Assembly (NCBI GenBank): GCA_028641055.1
Contig: CM054057.1
Span: 582,705,158-582,769,157, forward strand
DNA from: Alopecurus myosuroides
Taxonomy: Eukaryota; Streptophyta; Magnoliopsida; Poales; Poaceae
Direction of reading: 5' to 3'
Length of the DNA stretch: 64,000 bases
Position 1 is the first letter of the stretch. Every line of letters begins with the position of its first letter. The position numbers and the translations under genes are program-made. The notes under the pieces were generated by a model that did no database searches, had not been told where the DNA came from, and saw nothing but the letters and a program-made list of their open reading frames with translations. Shown piece after piece: positions 53,915-63,963 of the stretch.

Positions 53915-54135
53915 CAGCCTTTAGTCCCGGTTGGGGACACCAACCGCGACTAAAGGTCCCCTCCGGGTACCCTCCGCGGGCCTTTAGTCCCGGTTCGTGA
54001 CACCAACCGGGACTAAAGGGGTACCTTTAGTCGCGGTTCGTGACACCAACCGCGACTAAAGGTTTTTCGTGTCGTTTTCGTTCCCGCGCGGAAAGAGCAT
54101 TTAGTCGCGGGTAGTGTCACGAACCGCGACTAAAT
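53915..54135. repeat. Internal hairpin cluster upstream of the TNP1-like gene
   Basis: Four palindromes of the form TTTAGTC(C/G)CGGTT...AACCG(C/G)GACTAAA stand directly upstream of the TATA box. They are the same motif as the terminal subterminal repeats but lie 5.3 kb inside the element. One pair uses CGCGACTAAA instead of CGGGACTAAA. Confidence 0.85.
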
Positions 54136-54164
54136 GTGCTTTTTCAAATACTTTTCCTTTTTTC

Positions 54165-54455
54165 CAATCTTAAAAATACAAATAATATATCAGAAAATTC
54201 AGAAAAATAAAACTACTTCTTTTTAAAACCTTAAAAATACAAAATAATATGAAAATTCAGAAAAATAAAACTACTTCATTTTAAAATCTTTAAAATATAA
54301 ATAATATATCAGAAAAATTCAGAAAAATAAAACTACTACATTTTAAAATCTTAAAAATACAAATAATATATCAGAAAATTCAGAAAAATAAAACTACTTT
54401 ATTTTAAAATCTTAAAAATACAAATAATATATCATAAAATTCAGAAAAATAAAAC
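54165..54455. repeat. Tandem repeat, five units of about 60 bp
   Basis: Each unit contains TCAGAAAAATAAAACTACT and ACAAATAATATATCAGAAAA. Units differ by a few substitutions and by one 9-bp deletion in the second unit. The repeat is AT-rich and non-coding, between the hairpin cluster and the accessory gene. Confidence 0.9.
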
Positions 54456-54668
54456 CCCTTTACTCCCGGCATGTTTTACCAACCGAGACGAAATGGTTAG
54501 GGTTTTGTTCCATCCAATCAGAAAGATTCACACACATCTTGAATATATATATATATATAGAGATAAAAAAGGCAGTACATAATGGAAAGAGTGGATCTAA
54601 ATCTAAACGGAGAGCATAGATGCATGATCGATCTACATAATGGCAAGACACTGTGGATCTGATATCTG

Positions 54669-55205
54669 CTAGTCATACTCCTGCCTAGGCCTATAGTACT
54701 CCGACCCGTAGTTGTCGTAGTCGCCGCCGTCGTCGTCACTAGACGGTGCTCTACACTCCCTCGGAGGATCACGACTCCAGGACTGGACTTGAGGGTAGCG
54801 CAGGCGGGGGATATCGCCGGCCCTGATGTAGTCCATGACGCTCTGTAGAGTCCGGCCGGACCACCATAGCCGACGACCGGCCTCGTGAAAGTTCCCAGGA
54901 GGCAGACCGTCCTCCTCATACCTGGCGAGCGCCCTCTCACGCCGATTGATGAAGAAGGCATCCCAAGTATGCTGGTTATCGGGATGCTAACTGGGATTCC
55001 TCCGCTGCTCCGGCGTGAGCTCGTGGTAGTAGTGGTTCGTGATGGCCGCCCGACGCGCCACACCTTGAGGAAGAGGAGGGACCGGCACTCCTCCGGCGCT
55101 CAGCATCCAACCGGCGGGAATGTTGTAGCTGCACGGGCAGGGGTAGTTCGAGGCGGAAAGTGTCTCCGCCTGGATGAATGTTAGAGTGGGTACGGTAGAA
55201 GCCAT
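54669..55205 (-). pseudogene. Accessory CACTA gene, unidentified 178-residue protein with one internal stop
   Basis: I do not recognise a function. The frame opens with ATG at 55205 (MASTVPTLTFIQAETLSASN), continues through YNIPAGWMLSAGGVPVPPLP and ITNHYYHELTPEQRRNPS, meets a TAG at 54987-54989, and goes on in the same frame through HPDNQHTWDAFFINRRERAL, WWSGRTLQSVMDYIRAGDIP and an acidic, tyrosine-rich end (DDDGGDYDNYGSEYYRPRQ) to the stop at 54669. A TATATATA box lies about 50-60 bp upstream (55257-55266) and a GTCCCGG hairpin just beyond it. One lesion in 178 codons, with otherwise coherent sequence, indicates a recently functional gene. From memory, similar proteins recur in Triticeae repeats. 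Confidence 0.65.
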
Positions 55206-55256
55206 GAGAGAGTGGTGAGTTTGTATGTGTTTATGCCAATGGTGTGGCAATGCATA

Positions 55257-55320
55257 CATATATATAGCGAGAAGAAAACATCCCTTTAGTCCCGGTTGGG
55301 GACACCAACCGGGACTAAAT
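55257..55320 (-). promoter_or_regulatory. TATA box and hairpin upstream of accessory gene
   Basis: TATATATA (55257-55266) is preceded on the minus strand by a TTTAGTCCCGGTT...AACCGGGACTAAA hairpin (55283-55317). The hairpin is the subterminal motif of the CACTA element, placed as an upstream regulatory site. Confidence 0.55.
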
Positions 55321-55344
55321 GGGTTAGGGACCAATCAGATAGAA

Positions 55345-55500
55345 TCACACGGATCGTGTGTTTCTTTCAAGCGCTTGTGAGTTGTTGATCCGGGGTGTGT
55401 TTCTTTCGAGCTGTTGTGAGCCGTTCGATCAGGGGTATGGTGTGTTTCTTTCGAGCTGTGTTGTGAGCCGTTGGATGAGGGTGTTTCTTAACCGTTGGAT
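55345..55500. repeat. Tandem repeat, three units of about 45 bp
   Basis: Units share GTGTTTCTTTC(A/G)AGC, TTGTGAG(C/T)(C/T)GTT and GAT(C/G)(A/C)GGG. No gene is present. Confidence 0.75.
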
Positions 55501-55575
55501 CATAACCCTAGCACAACACTTTGTGTGCCGGAGGACCCTATATATAGCCCACCTTCATACAGCGGTCAGTTCATC

Positions 55576-55862
55576 GAGCAAATACAAAACATCCGGATTC
55601 GCCATCATACGTCCTGCCGTGCATTTGGTATGCATATTGCACCCAGTAGCCACAGTGGGGCTGTATGATGGCGATACCGATTGTTTTGTTCTACATCCCC
55701 TTTAAGGTTTGATACATCATATATTCAGTTTATCGAGCAAATACAAAACATCCAGATTCGCCATCATACGTCCTACCGTGCATTTGGTATGCATATTGCA
55801 CCGAGTAGCCACGGTAGGGATGTATGATGGTGATACCGATTGTTTTGTTCTACACCCCCCCC
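55576..55862. repeat. Direct duplication of a 125-bp block, period about 160 bp
   Basis: ATCGAGCAAATACAAAACATCC through ATACCGATTGTTTTGTTCTACA occurs at 55576-55697 and again at 55733-55850 with few differences, so it is a recent tandem duplication. Confidence 0.9.
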
Positions 55863-55949
55863 CCTTTAACACATCCATCAATGCTTGGGTCAGTGTTCAC
55901 TTTGAGCTCGCGTAGTAATGTGCAACTATTTGCTTGGTTGTGTTAGGGT

Positions 55950-56000
55950 GGCGCGTGGCGCGGGAGTTGTGACGCGTGGCGCGGGAGTTGTGACGCGTGG
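55950..56000. repeat. Short GC-rich tandem repeat upstream of the AP2-like gene
   Basis: GCGTGGCGCGGGAGTTGTGA is repeated about twice (period 21-22 bp) before the TATA box at 56015. Promoter elements are possible but not shown. Confidence 0.75.
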
Positions 56001-56014
56001 CCAGGAGGGCGCGG

Positions 56015-56020
56015 TATAAA
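56015..56020 (+). promoter_or_regulatory. TATA box of the AP2-like gene
   Basis: TATAAA in a GC-rich context, 75 bp before the start codon at 56095. Confidence 0.55.
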
Positions 56021-56094
56021 CTGTGGCGCCTCGAGCGCGTCTCTCCTCTCCACGCGCCCACTCCTCTCCACGCGTCTTCTCTCACGCTTCCACC

Positions 56095-56744
56095 ATGCCT
56101 CCAAGGAGGAACAACACCACCGGCTTCCGCGGCGTCCGAGCACGGCAGAACGGAATGTTCAGCGCAGATATCCACTGGGGGGACGACCGCATCCCCCTCG
56201 GCTCCTTTGCGACGGCGGCGGAGGCCGCCCGCGCCTGGGACTTGGCGGCCTGGCGCCTCAACCGCCCGCGGTCGCTGATGAACTTCAACGACTGCCACAC
56301 CGTTTGGGAAGCGGAGTCCAGGGCGCCGAAGCCGCAGATCGTCACTGCCGCCGACCACCTCCACCTCCGTCACCGCGCGTTTCAGGGCCTAGTCGATGCC
56401 AGGGAAAACCGCGTCGTCCGCGAGTATTACCGGAACAACCCGGGGAGGAGAGCGCCGACGAGGAGCTCTAGCAGACCCGCGCGGCTGAGCGGGCGGAGCG
56501 CCGCCTCGAACGCCACCTCGCGTTAGATGCCGCTCGGGAGGCGAGGACGAAGGCGCTGCAAGAGCTTCGTCGGGCCGACCGCGCCGGCGAAGTCTGGGCC
56601 TCCGATGATCCGACGTGGGGGCCTATCTCGGACATACCATCATGCACCTCCGACGACGACGAGGAGGTCACCGACGAGTTCGCCGACGACGATGACCCGG
56701 AGGAGGTCACCGACGAGTTCCCCGACGACGACGACGAGGAGTAG
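56095..56744 (+). pseudogene. AP2/ERF-domain protein gene inside the 12-kb CACTA, frameshifted
   Basis: AP2/ERF domains bind DNA in plant transcription factors. From the ATG at 56095 (CCACCATGCC context), residues 10-64 read GFRGVRARQNG, MFSADIHW, LGSFATAAEAARAWDLAAWR and end MNF, which fits the domain's three beta strands (YRGVR, W-A-E-I) and helix (AAEAARAYD-AA). About residue 113 the coherent reading shifts frame (ESADEEL) and includes a TAG. It then runs through an alpha-helical, charged stretch (RAAERAERRLERH) to a very acidic end (VTDEFPDDDDEE) and stops at 56744. It is encoded opposite to TNP1 and TNP2, tail to tail with TNP2 (stop at 57014). The domain lacks some usual residues, so sequence-specific DNA binding is not assured. 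Confidence 0.75.
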
Positions 56745-57013
56745 TGTTCGTCTGTTCTCTCTTTTTAATAAAATAATTTGTATTCCGGCGACACTGCGGC
56801 GCGCTAGCGCGTCTGTTTTCTGTTTTAAATAAAAGTTATGAAATCAGATATTTTATCTCACAAGGTTTTGAGACATTTAAGTAACCTTCTGTTTTCCATG
56901 TTTTCCACTCGTTTTCTCAAATATTTTGCAAAGGAGTTAGTCTTAAACATATCAGAGATAATATAATTCACATGATCCATTCAAAAAAGTTTGGTACAAT
57001 AAATTATTACACA

Positions 57014-60000
57014 TCAATTCTTCCCTTCTGTCCCCTCTTTCTTACGATTTGGCCGTATCCAAGGAGCATCCTCATCATTTAACTTAATGCTTGGGTCAGT
57101 GTTGACTTTGAAGGGCGGAATTTCACCAAACATATTATAATCTTCTGACATGTCTGTCTTGTCCTCCACTCCCACGATGTTTCTTTTCCCTGAAAGAACA
57201 ATGTGGCGCTTTGGATCATCGCATGATGTACTGATCGTTTTCTTATCTTTCCGTTTCCTCGGTTTGCTACTCATGTCCTTCAAATAGAAAACCTGAGCGA
57301 CATCTTTGGCTAGGACGAATGGTTCGTCAAGGTAACCAAGATTGTCGAAATCCACCATTGTCATTCCGTATTGCTCGTCCACCTTTACCCCACCTCCTGT
57401 TAGCTTGAACCATTTGCACCGGAACAAAGGGACCTTAAAGGAGGGTCCATAGTCAAGTTCCCATATCTCCTCTATGTAACCATAATATGTGACCTTTTGC
57501 CCAATCTCGGTTGCTGCATCAAAGCGGACACCACTGTTTTGGTTGGTGCTCTTTTTATCTTGGGAGATCGTGTAAAATGTATTCCCATTAATCTCGTACC
57601 CTTGGAAAGTCGTTATAGTCGAAGATGGTGTCTTGGCCAACATGTACAGCTGATCTCCAACATCATTGTCATTCATTAAATGTTTTCGCAACCAACTGCC
57701 GAAAGTCTCCATGTGGGCCTTTCTAATCCATGATTCAGGCTTCCCTGGGTTGTCCGAGCGTAAAATATTCTTGTGTTGCTCGAAGTACGGAGCCACCAAG
57801 CTCGAATTTTGCAGAATTGTGTGGTGTGCTTCAGTCATAGGATGACCGTCCATACATATTGTTGATTTCCTTCCGATCGTGCCTTTTCCACTTAGTCTCC
57901 CCTTGTGCCGCGATTGAGGAATACCAATCGGCTTAAGGTCAGGAACATAGTCAATGCAGAACTCAATTACCTCCTCATTTCCATAGCCCTTTACGATGCT
58001 TCCTTCTGGCCTAGCACGGTTACGAACATATTTCTTTAATACTCCCATAAACCTCTCGAAGGGGAACATATTGTGTAGAAATATAGGACCGAGAATGGAA
58101 ATCTCTTCGACTAGGTGGACCAGGAGGTGCGTCATGATATTGAAGAAGGATGGTGGAAACACCAACTCGAAACTGACAAGACATTGGACCACATTGTTCT
58201 GTAACCATGGTAGATCTTCTGGACTGATTACCTTCTGAGAGATTGCATTGAGGAATGCACATAGCTTCACAATCGCTACTCGAACATTTTCCGGTAGGAG
58301 CCCCCTCAAAGCAATCAGAAGCAATTGCGTCATAATCACGTGGCAGTCGTGAGACTTCAGGTTTTGGAACTTTTTGTCCGCCATGTTTATTATTCCCTTT
58401 ATATTCGACGAGAAGCCAGACGGGACCTTCATACTGCTCAGGCATTCAAAAAAAATGACCTTCTCTTCTTTCGTAAGAGCGTAGCTGGCACGACCTTGAA
58501 ACCATTCCGGATGCCGGTCATCTGGGTCTTTCAAAAGTTGCTGGTCCTGTCGTGCTTCCTTCGTATCATTTGTCTTCCCATACACGCCCAAGAAGCTTAG
58601 CAGGTTCATGCAAATATTCTTCGTAACATGCATCACGTCGATTGCAGAGCGGACATCTAGAACTTTCCAATACTGTAGCTCCCAAAATATTGATTTTTCT
58701 TCCACATGGGTACGTGCCCGTCAACTCCCAGCGGAACTGATTGTCCGCCAGGACCCTTTCCAAATATGACTTTCAAATCCTTGACCATATCAAATATCTC
58801 AGCTCCAGTACGTTCCGCAGGCTTCGGCCGGTGATCTGCCTTGCCGTTGAAATGCTTGCCTTTCTTTCTTACGTTATGATTTCGGGGAAGAAATCGACGA
58901 TGACCCAGGTACACGTTCTTCCTACAATTATGCAAAAATACACTTTCAGTCTCATGTAAGCAGTGTGTGCATGCTTTGTATCCCTTATTTGACTGTCCCG
59001 AAAGGTTACTGAGAGCAGGCGCCAATCGTTGATGGTTACAAAAAGCAACGCTCGTAGGTCAAATTCCTCTTCTTTGTGCTCATCCCACACATCTTATGTT
59101 CCTTGCGTCAGCTGCAAAATCTTTGAACTCTCTGTCGATCTTTCTCCATTGCGTTCCATCAGCGGGGTGTCTCAACTCCCCGTCGGACTTACGGTCCTCT
59201 TTGTGTCATCGCAACAACTTGGCATGCTCTTTGTTCCTGAACAGACCTTTCAACCGAGGTATTATAGGAGCATACCACATCACCTTGGCGGGAACCCTCT
59301 TCCTGGGTTTCTCGCCCTCAACATCGTCACCAGGGTCATCGCCTCTGATCTTATAACGCAATGCAGTGCATACAGGGCATTCATTCAAATTCTCGTATGC
59401 ACCGCGGTAGAGGATGCAGTCGTTAATGCATGCATGTATCTTCAGAACCTCTAAACCTAGAGGGCAGACAACCTTCTTTGCTTCGTACGTACTGGCGGGC
59501 AACTCGTTATTCTTCGGAAATATATTCTTCAACATTTTCAGCAAATTTTCAAATGATGAGTCAGCTACACCATCCTGTGCCTTCCATTTCAGCAAATCCA
59601 GTGTGCAGCCCAGCTTTTTCAGACTATTGTCGCATCCTGGGTACATCGACCTCGTGTGATCCTCTAACATGCGATCCAAATTCTCCCTCTCCTTGTCAGT
59701 TTCGCAGCGTCTCCGTGCATCAGCAATGGTCCGACCAAGATCATCAGCGGGCTCATCATGTGCCTCTTCTTCACCTTCACCAAAACCTTCCCCACCTTCA
59801 GCATCATCCTCCATGAAAGCCTCATGATAGTTGACATCGATATAATACTCTTCTTCATCTTCTTCCATTCTAACCCCTCTTTCTCCATGCTTGGTCCAAC
59901 AATTATAGCTTGGCATGAAACCGTGCCGAAGCAGGTGCATGTGAACGACTCTTGAGTTGGAGTGACCCTTCTGATTCATACATTCAGCACACAGACAGAT

Positions 60001-60141
60001 AATAAAACCTCGCTGCTTGTTCGCATTTGCCACTACGAGGAAACCTTTCAAACCCGTAGTGAACTCGCCGGAGAGTCGGTTACCGTACATCGATTGCCGA
60101 TTCATCTGCATTATTATTATATAAAGTATATAATTAACCAT
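57014..60141 (-). pseudogene. TNP2-type CACTA transposase, broken, catalytic segment deleted
   Basis: On the minus strand: transposase-associated domain (SMYGNRLSGEFTTGLKGFL, HLLRHGFMPSYNCW), acidic linker, and TNP2 head (IHACINDCILYRG, WYAPIIPRLKGLF) in one frame from 60141 to 59206. Near 59095 about 100 codons present in the gene at 19116-20870 are missing, including the GLSTDGFNPFG segment. The sequence resumes at EEFDLRALLFVTINDW with frame changes to 58657. The DUF4218-type part (KSHDCHVIMTQLLLIALRG, FERFMGVLKKYVRNRARPEG) and DUF4216-type end (DEPFVLAKDVAQVFYLKD) form an intact 563-codon frame, 58705-57014. Loss of the first half of the catalytic region makes transposition activity very unlikely. 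Confidence 0.9.
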
Positions 60142-60401
60142 TATGCATTTGATAAACTAACTAGCTACAGAAATAATACAAATCATGAAAGGTTCAAGTT
60201 GCTAACCGCGATCGCGGAGGAAAAATAAATGAAAAAGCTCAAGTGTGGCTCGGACACTTCATATCATATGTGTTTCATGCTCTCGGGCATTTCATCGAAC
60301 ACCTTGTGTGCATAGGAGGAACAAAAAGCAAACCCACCACCCCTTGTGAATATGTGAGTAGAAGTGACACCAAATATGGCTAAGTGCAGCCAGCTGAGCT
60401 C

Positions 60402-60410
60402 TATATATAG
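60402..60410 (-). promoter_or_regulatory. TATA box of the TNP2 gene (12-kb element)
   Basis: TATATATAG lies about 260 bp before the TNP2 start and next to the right subterminal repeats, the same layout as at 21341 in the other element. Confidence 0.6.
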
Positions 60411-60414
60411 GGAT

Positions 60415-60626
60415 GAGTCCCGGTTGGCCTGGACAACCGCGACTAATAGCCTTCGGGGCAGCCTGAGGACCTATTAGTCCCGTCCGCCAGCTGTGGACCG
60501 AGCGCGCTGGGCCCAGTCTGTTGGTCGCGGGTCTCCTACCGAACCGCGACTAAAGACCCCTATGGTCGCGGGTCGATTATTTTGGGGACTAATGGTGGCG
60601 TATGGAAGGCCTATTTTCTACCCGTG
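60415..60626. repeat. Right subterminal repeats and terminal repeat of the 12-kb CACTA
   Basis: GTCCCGG, GTCGCGG and CCGCGAC motifs at 60416-60570 are partly decayed forms of the left-end motif. The terminal repeat occupies 60608-60626. Confidence 0.85.
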
Positions 60627-62170
60627 TTCCTAGTAGACGTTGGTTGTTCCGCTACGGTTCCTGCAACGTGTGACCAGTTGAGTGTGCACGTGCGTTGCCA
60701 CCGGACCTCGAGTTTATTTTCATCATCATTATGGAATCACATTGAAGAAAATGTTTGTACTGGTTTTCAAAGAAACTCACCTATATGAGAATGGAGCTAG
60801 CTGCTTGTTGATCTCATAAATATTTTCTTTTTCTCCTCATCTCTGAGTACACGATCAAATTATTTAATTAAGAAGCAAGAACTCTCAAGAAATCTACATA
60901 AACTTGACTGAACTGAGAACTAGGAACTTATGGTTTAAATTGCACTAATTTTCACACCTAACTAAAGTCTTTGTTCGCACTCTCAAAACTGAATAACCTA
61001 CAAGGTTGTGATGTGAAACATAAAACTGACTACTCGAATTAATGATGTTCGGTTAAACAAGCAATCATACAAGAGGATACCCGTCTTTCAAATAAGTCAT
61101 ACACAAATAGAGAAAAGCTGCAGGCCTATAGTCCTAAACTTCATAAGATGAGGTTACTGCATTTTCAGAGATTAGAGGCTTGCAGGTGCACTTAAACCAG
61201 TAGGTAGTATATATTCATGTGTTAGTACCATAGACCTATTATTCCAATACGAAAATAAACATTTTGCCTCCTCTCTTAACTCTGATGAATAAAACAGTTC
61301 AACTCAGTTTATTGCACTTCTAACCGGAACACAACCAATCAATCTTTCAGTTAGCGAAACATGTATACATGTACTACATGTAAAAAGTCTTAGATAAAAA
61401 AAGATTTCTAGCAAACTTGTGTGCATGTGTAAACTGATATTAGCATACCACACTTCTACTGGTTAGTTAGTCACAACCATATAAAAGAACCATTCATATC
61501 CTAACCTGCTACTGGAACTGCAACAAATGCTCCTTTACTAAGTAGTTTAAAACAGATGTTTCAGGTAGCATCTCTCTGAATCTTGTGGGAAATTTTCGAG
61601 AGCTTACCCTGTTATTCGTTAAAAACACTTATTCTATTTCATGTCCTATACACCGAGCTATAACACTAATAGGTGCACATTCTTTTCTTGCTCTAGCTAG
61701 CTAAATATGGTGTTGAACATCTGAAACAATAAGCACATCCCCGCATGACCATAAAATTAAATATACCACAAGGCATAACAACCATATATCTAGAGTCCCT
61801 CAACAAACGTTTCCTGGGAAAGTTAATGCAGATTAAGAGGACCGGTTTATTCTACAAACTGATGCATGGCATTCATCCTAAGTCATCTGAGGTGATTTTC
61901 TACACATGGCACTTAGGCTGACATAAGAGATTATTAGCACGCATTACACAAATTCATATTGAACTATTATTGTTGGCCATATATACTGCAAACTGTACCC
62001 AAGAACTGACGGTTCAAGATTTTGACTACCAACGGGAACTTGCACACCCACGAACACACACTCGATTCACAATTCTTATAAACATTTTGGCCAAGTGAGG
62101 GACACACAATCTATTTCCAATTATGTTTAGCCAAAGTTGGCAGGGCATGCTATTCCTATGGCAGCAACCA
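60627..62170. other. Non-coding AT-rich flank
   Basis: I see no gene, terminal repeat or tandem array in this 1.5-kb stretch. Confidence 0.45.
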
Positions 62171-62282
62171 GTCAAAGAAAATATTTGCCGTGGTTGCCCC
62201 AACCGGCCGGCTCTCTTTATATATTAATGAATCAACTTGTACAACAAGGAATATACACGTATATACGAATATAACTCTAACA
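62170..62282 (-). repeat. Copia 3' LTR, visible part
   Basis: It begins TGTTAGAGTTATATTCG next to the polypurine tract and includes an AT-rich segment with ATTAATATATAAAGAG (possible TATA/poly-A region). The end is not defined. Confidence 0.55.
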
Positions 62283-62295
62283 CCCCCCCCCCTCA
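62283..62295 (-). promoter_or_regulatory. Copia polypurine tract
   Basis: TTGAGGGGGGGGGG on the minus strand immediately precedes the LTR start. Confidence 0.8.
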
Positions 62296-62304
62296 ATCTA
62301 AACC

Positions 62305-63480
62305 GTCGTGAACAAGGTTAAGATTGGAACTAAAACGACGAAGTGTGGGCTGAGTAGCAGGCTTTGTGAACACATCAGCCAGCTGGTCGGCGGTGGAGAT
62401 GAAACGCACATCGAGCGCACCAAGAGCCACTTTCTCGCGAACAAAGTGGAAATCGATCTCAATGTGTTTCGTGTGAGCATGGAAAACTGGGTTGGCAGAC
62501 AAGTACGTGGCTCCAATGTTGTCGCACCACAAGACAGGAGGACGAGACTGAAAAACACCAAGCTCCTTCAACACAGACTGTATCCAGACAGCCTCAGCGG
62601 TGCCATTGGCTAATGCCTTGTACTCTGCCTCAGTACTCGAACGAGAAACGGTAGGTTGCTTGCGAGAACTCTAAGACACAAGATTGGGACCAAGAAAAAC
62701 TGCAAAACCGCCCGTGGAACGACGATCATCAGGGCAGCCAGCCCAATCTGCATCGGTAAAAATACTGACTCCAGTAGAAGAGGAGCGCTGAAAGCGTAGA
62801 CCAGTGGACACCGTCCCTCGAACAAACTGTGGGATGCGCTTCACCGCCTCATAATGAGCAATAGTAGGTTGTGACAAGTACTGACATACCTTGTTAACAG
62901 CAAATGACAAGTCAGGATGCGTCAGAGTGAGATATTGTAGACCACCAACGATACTCCAGTACTTGAAAGCATCCTCGGAGCCAAGCGGGACACCGAGATC
63001 TCTTGTCAACTTGTCCGAAGTGGACATAGGCATGATGACCGGCCGACATTGCTCCATGTTGGCCCGATGCAAGAGATCAAGAGCATATTTGTGTTGCGTC
63101 AGCACCATACCCTCAGAAGTGTAAAAAGCGTCAATCCCTAGAAAGTACTCCAGCCGCCCAAGGTCCTTGATGGGAAACGAACCAGAAAGAGTAGCAACAA
63201 GACTATCAACAGCAGACGCAGAAGAGTCAGCCAAGACGATGTCATCAACATAGACAAGCATATAGACCATAATCCCTCCATGAGATAAGATGGACAGAGA
63301 GGTATCCGCCTTGCTGGCAACAAAACCAAGCTGATGAAGCTTATCACTGAGGCACGCATACCAAGCGCGCGCGAGGCAACTGCTTGAGACCATAGAGAGC
63401 ACGCTGCACCTTGCAAACATGGTTAGGATACCGCAAATCCTCAAAACCTGGTGGCTGCCCCAGTCGGACTAAACCGTACG
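62305..63480 (-). pseudogene. pol: Copia reverse transcriptase (C-terminal) and RNase H
   Basis: The reading starts in mid-RT at QPPGF and [13 protein letters not shown]. It has a frame break near 63370, then the catalytic YVDDIVLA, IKDLGRLEYFLGI, and the thumb/connection to DADWAGCPDDRRSTGGF. A TAG replaces the Trp of LVSWSSRKQ at about 62670, and RNase H continues in the same frame with [21 protein letters not shown] and [16 protein letters not shown] to the end at about 62305. The RT N-terminal part is missing (see finding). No activity is expected. Confidence 0.88.
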
Positions 63481-63963
63481 AATTTTAGCATATAACAAAC
63501 GCTCAACATGGTTTTGAAAGGTGTAGAAAATGCTCTCAACATCAGATTTATTTTTGATCACATAAATCCAAGAATAGAGACTAAAATCATCAATGAAGTA
63601 GCGACTAAAACCTCCGGAAGAAGGCAAAGCAGGGCCCCAAACATCGGTATGAACGAGCTCAAGAGGAGAATGAGAAACACGACTCGAATAATTATAAGGT
63701 AATTGATGACTCTTGGCACATTGGCATGCATCACACACTAAGGATTCAATGTTTGAGGAACATGAAAGATTATTTGAACTAACAATAGTTTGAGTAACTT
63801 TATTCGAAGGATGACCAAGACGTTGATGCCAATGCTCAGAAGATAGCCGCACGCCGGAAGACGCATGATGCCCAGACGCTACGGTGCGAGCGAAAGGTAG
63901 AGGATAGAGACCGCCACGACTCCTACCGTGAAGAAGATTTCTTCGTGTCCTTGTCCTTGACAA
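63469..63963 (-). pseudogene. Copia GAG-pre-integrase and integrase N-terminal part
   Basis: HWHQRLGHPSNKV, CDACQCAKSHQLPY (zinc site), LELVHTDVWGPA (first catalytic Asp) and YFIDDFSLYSWIYVIKNKSD (second Asp) are present. The frame ends at [14 protein letters not shown], just before the region with the catalytic Glu, and RT sequence follows within about 25 bases. The integrase core is therefore incomplete. Confidence 0.88.

Larger units (their letters stand above)
48628..60626 (-). mobile_element. Complete family-A CACTA element, 11,999 bp, target duplication TTC
   Basis: The ends read CACCGGTAGAAAATAGGCC (48628) and, inverted, CACGGGTAGAAAATAGGCC (60626), matching at 18 of 19 positions, flanked by TTC at 48625-48627 and 60627-60629. 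On the minus strand come TNP2 (60141-57014), an unidentified accessory gene (55205-54669) and the TNP1/Ulp1-like gene (52971-49126). An AP2-domain gene runs on the plus strand (56095-56744). Both termini have lost the canonical TA of CACTA (CACCG, CACGG). The left 4.1 kb is an inverted near copy of 1-4126. Confidence 0.96.

Noticed and set aside
53900..55330. A smaller CACTA nested inside the 12-kb element
   Set aside because: Subterminal-type hairpins are present, but I found no terminal CACTA/TAGTG repeats or 3-bp duplication around them.
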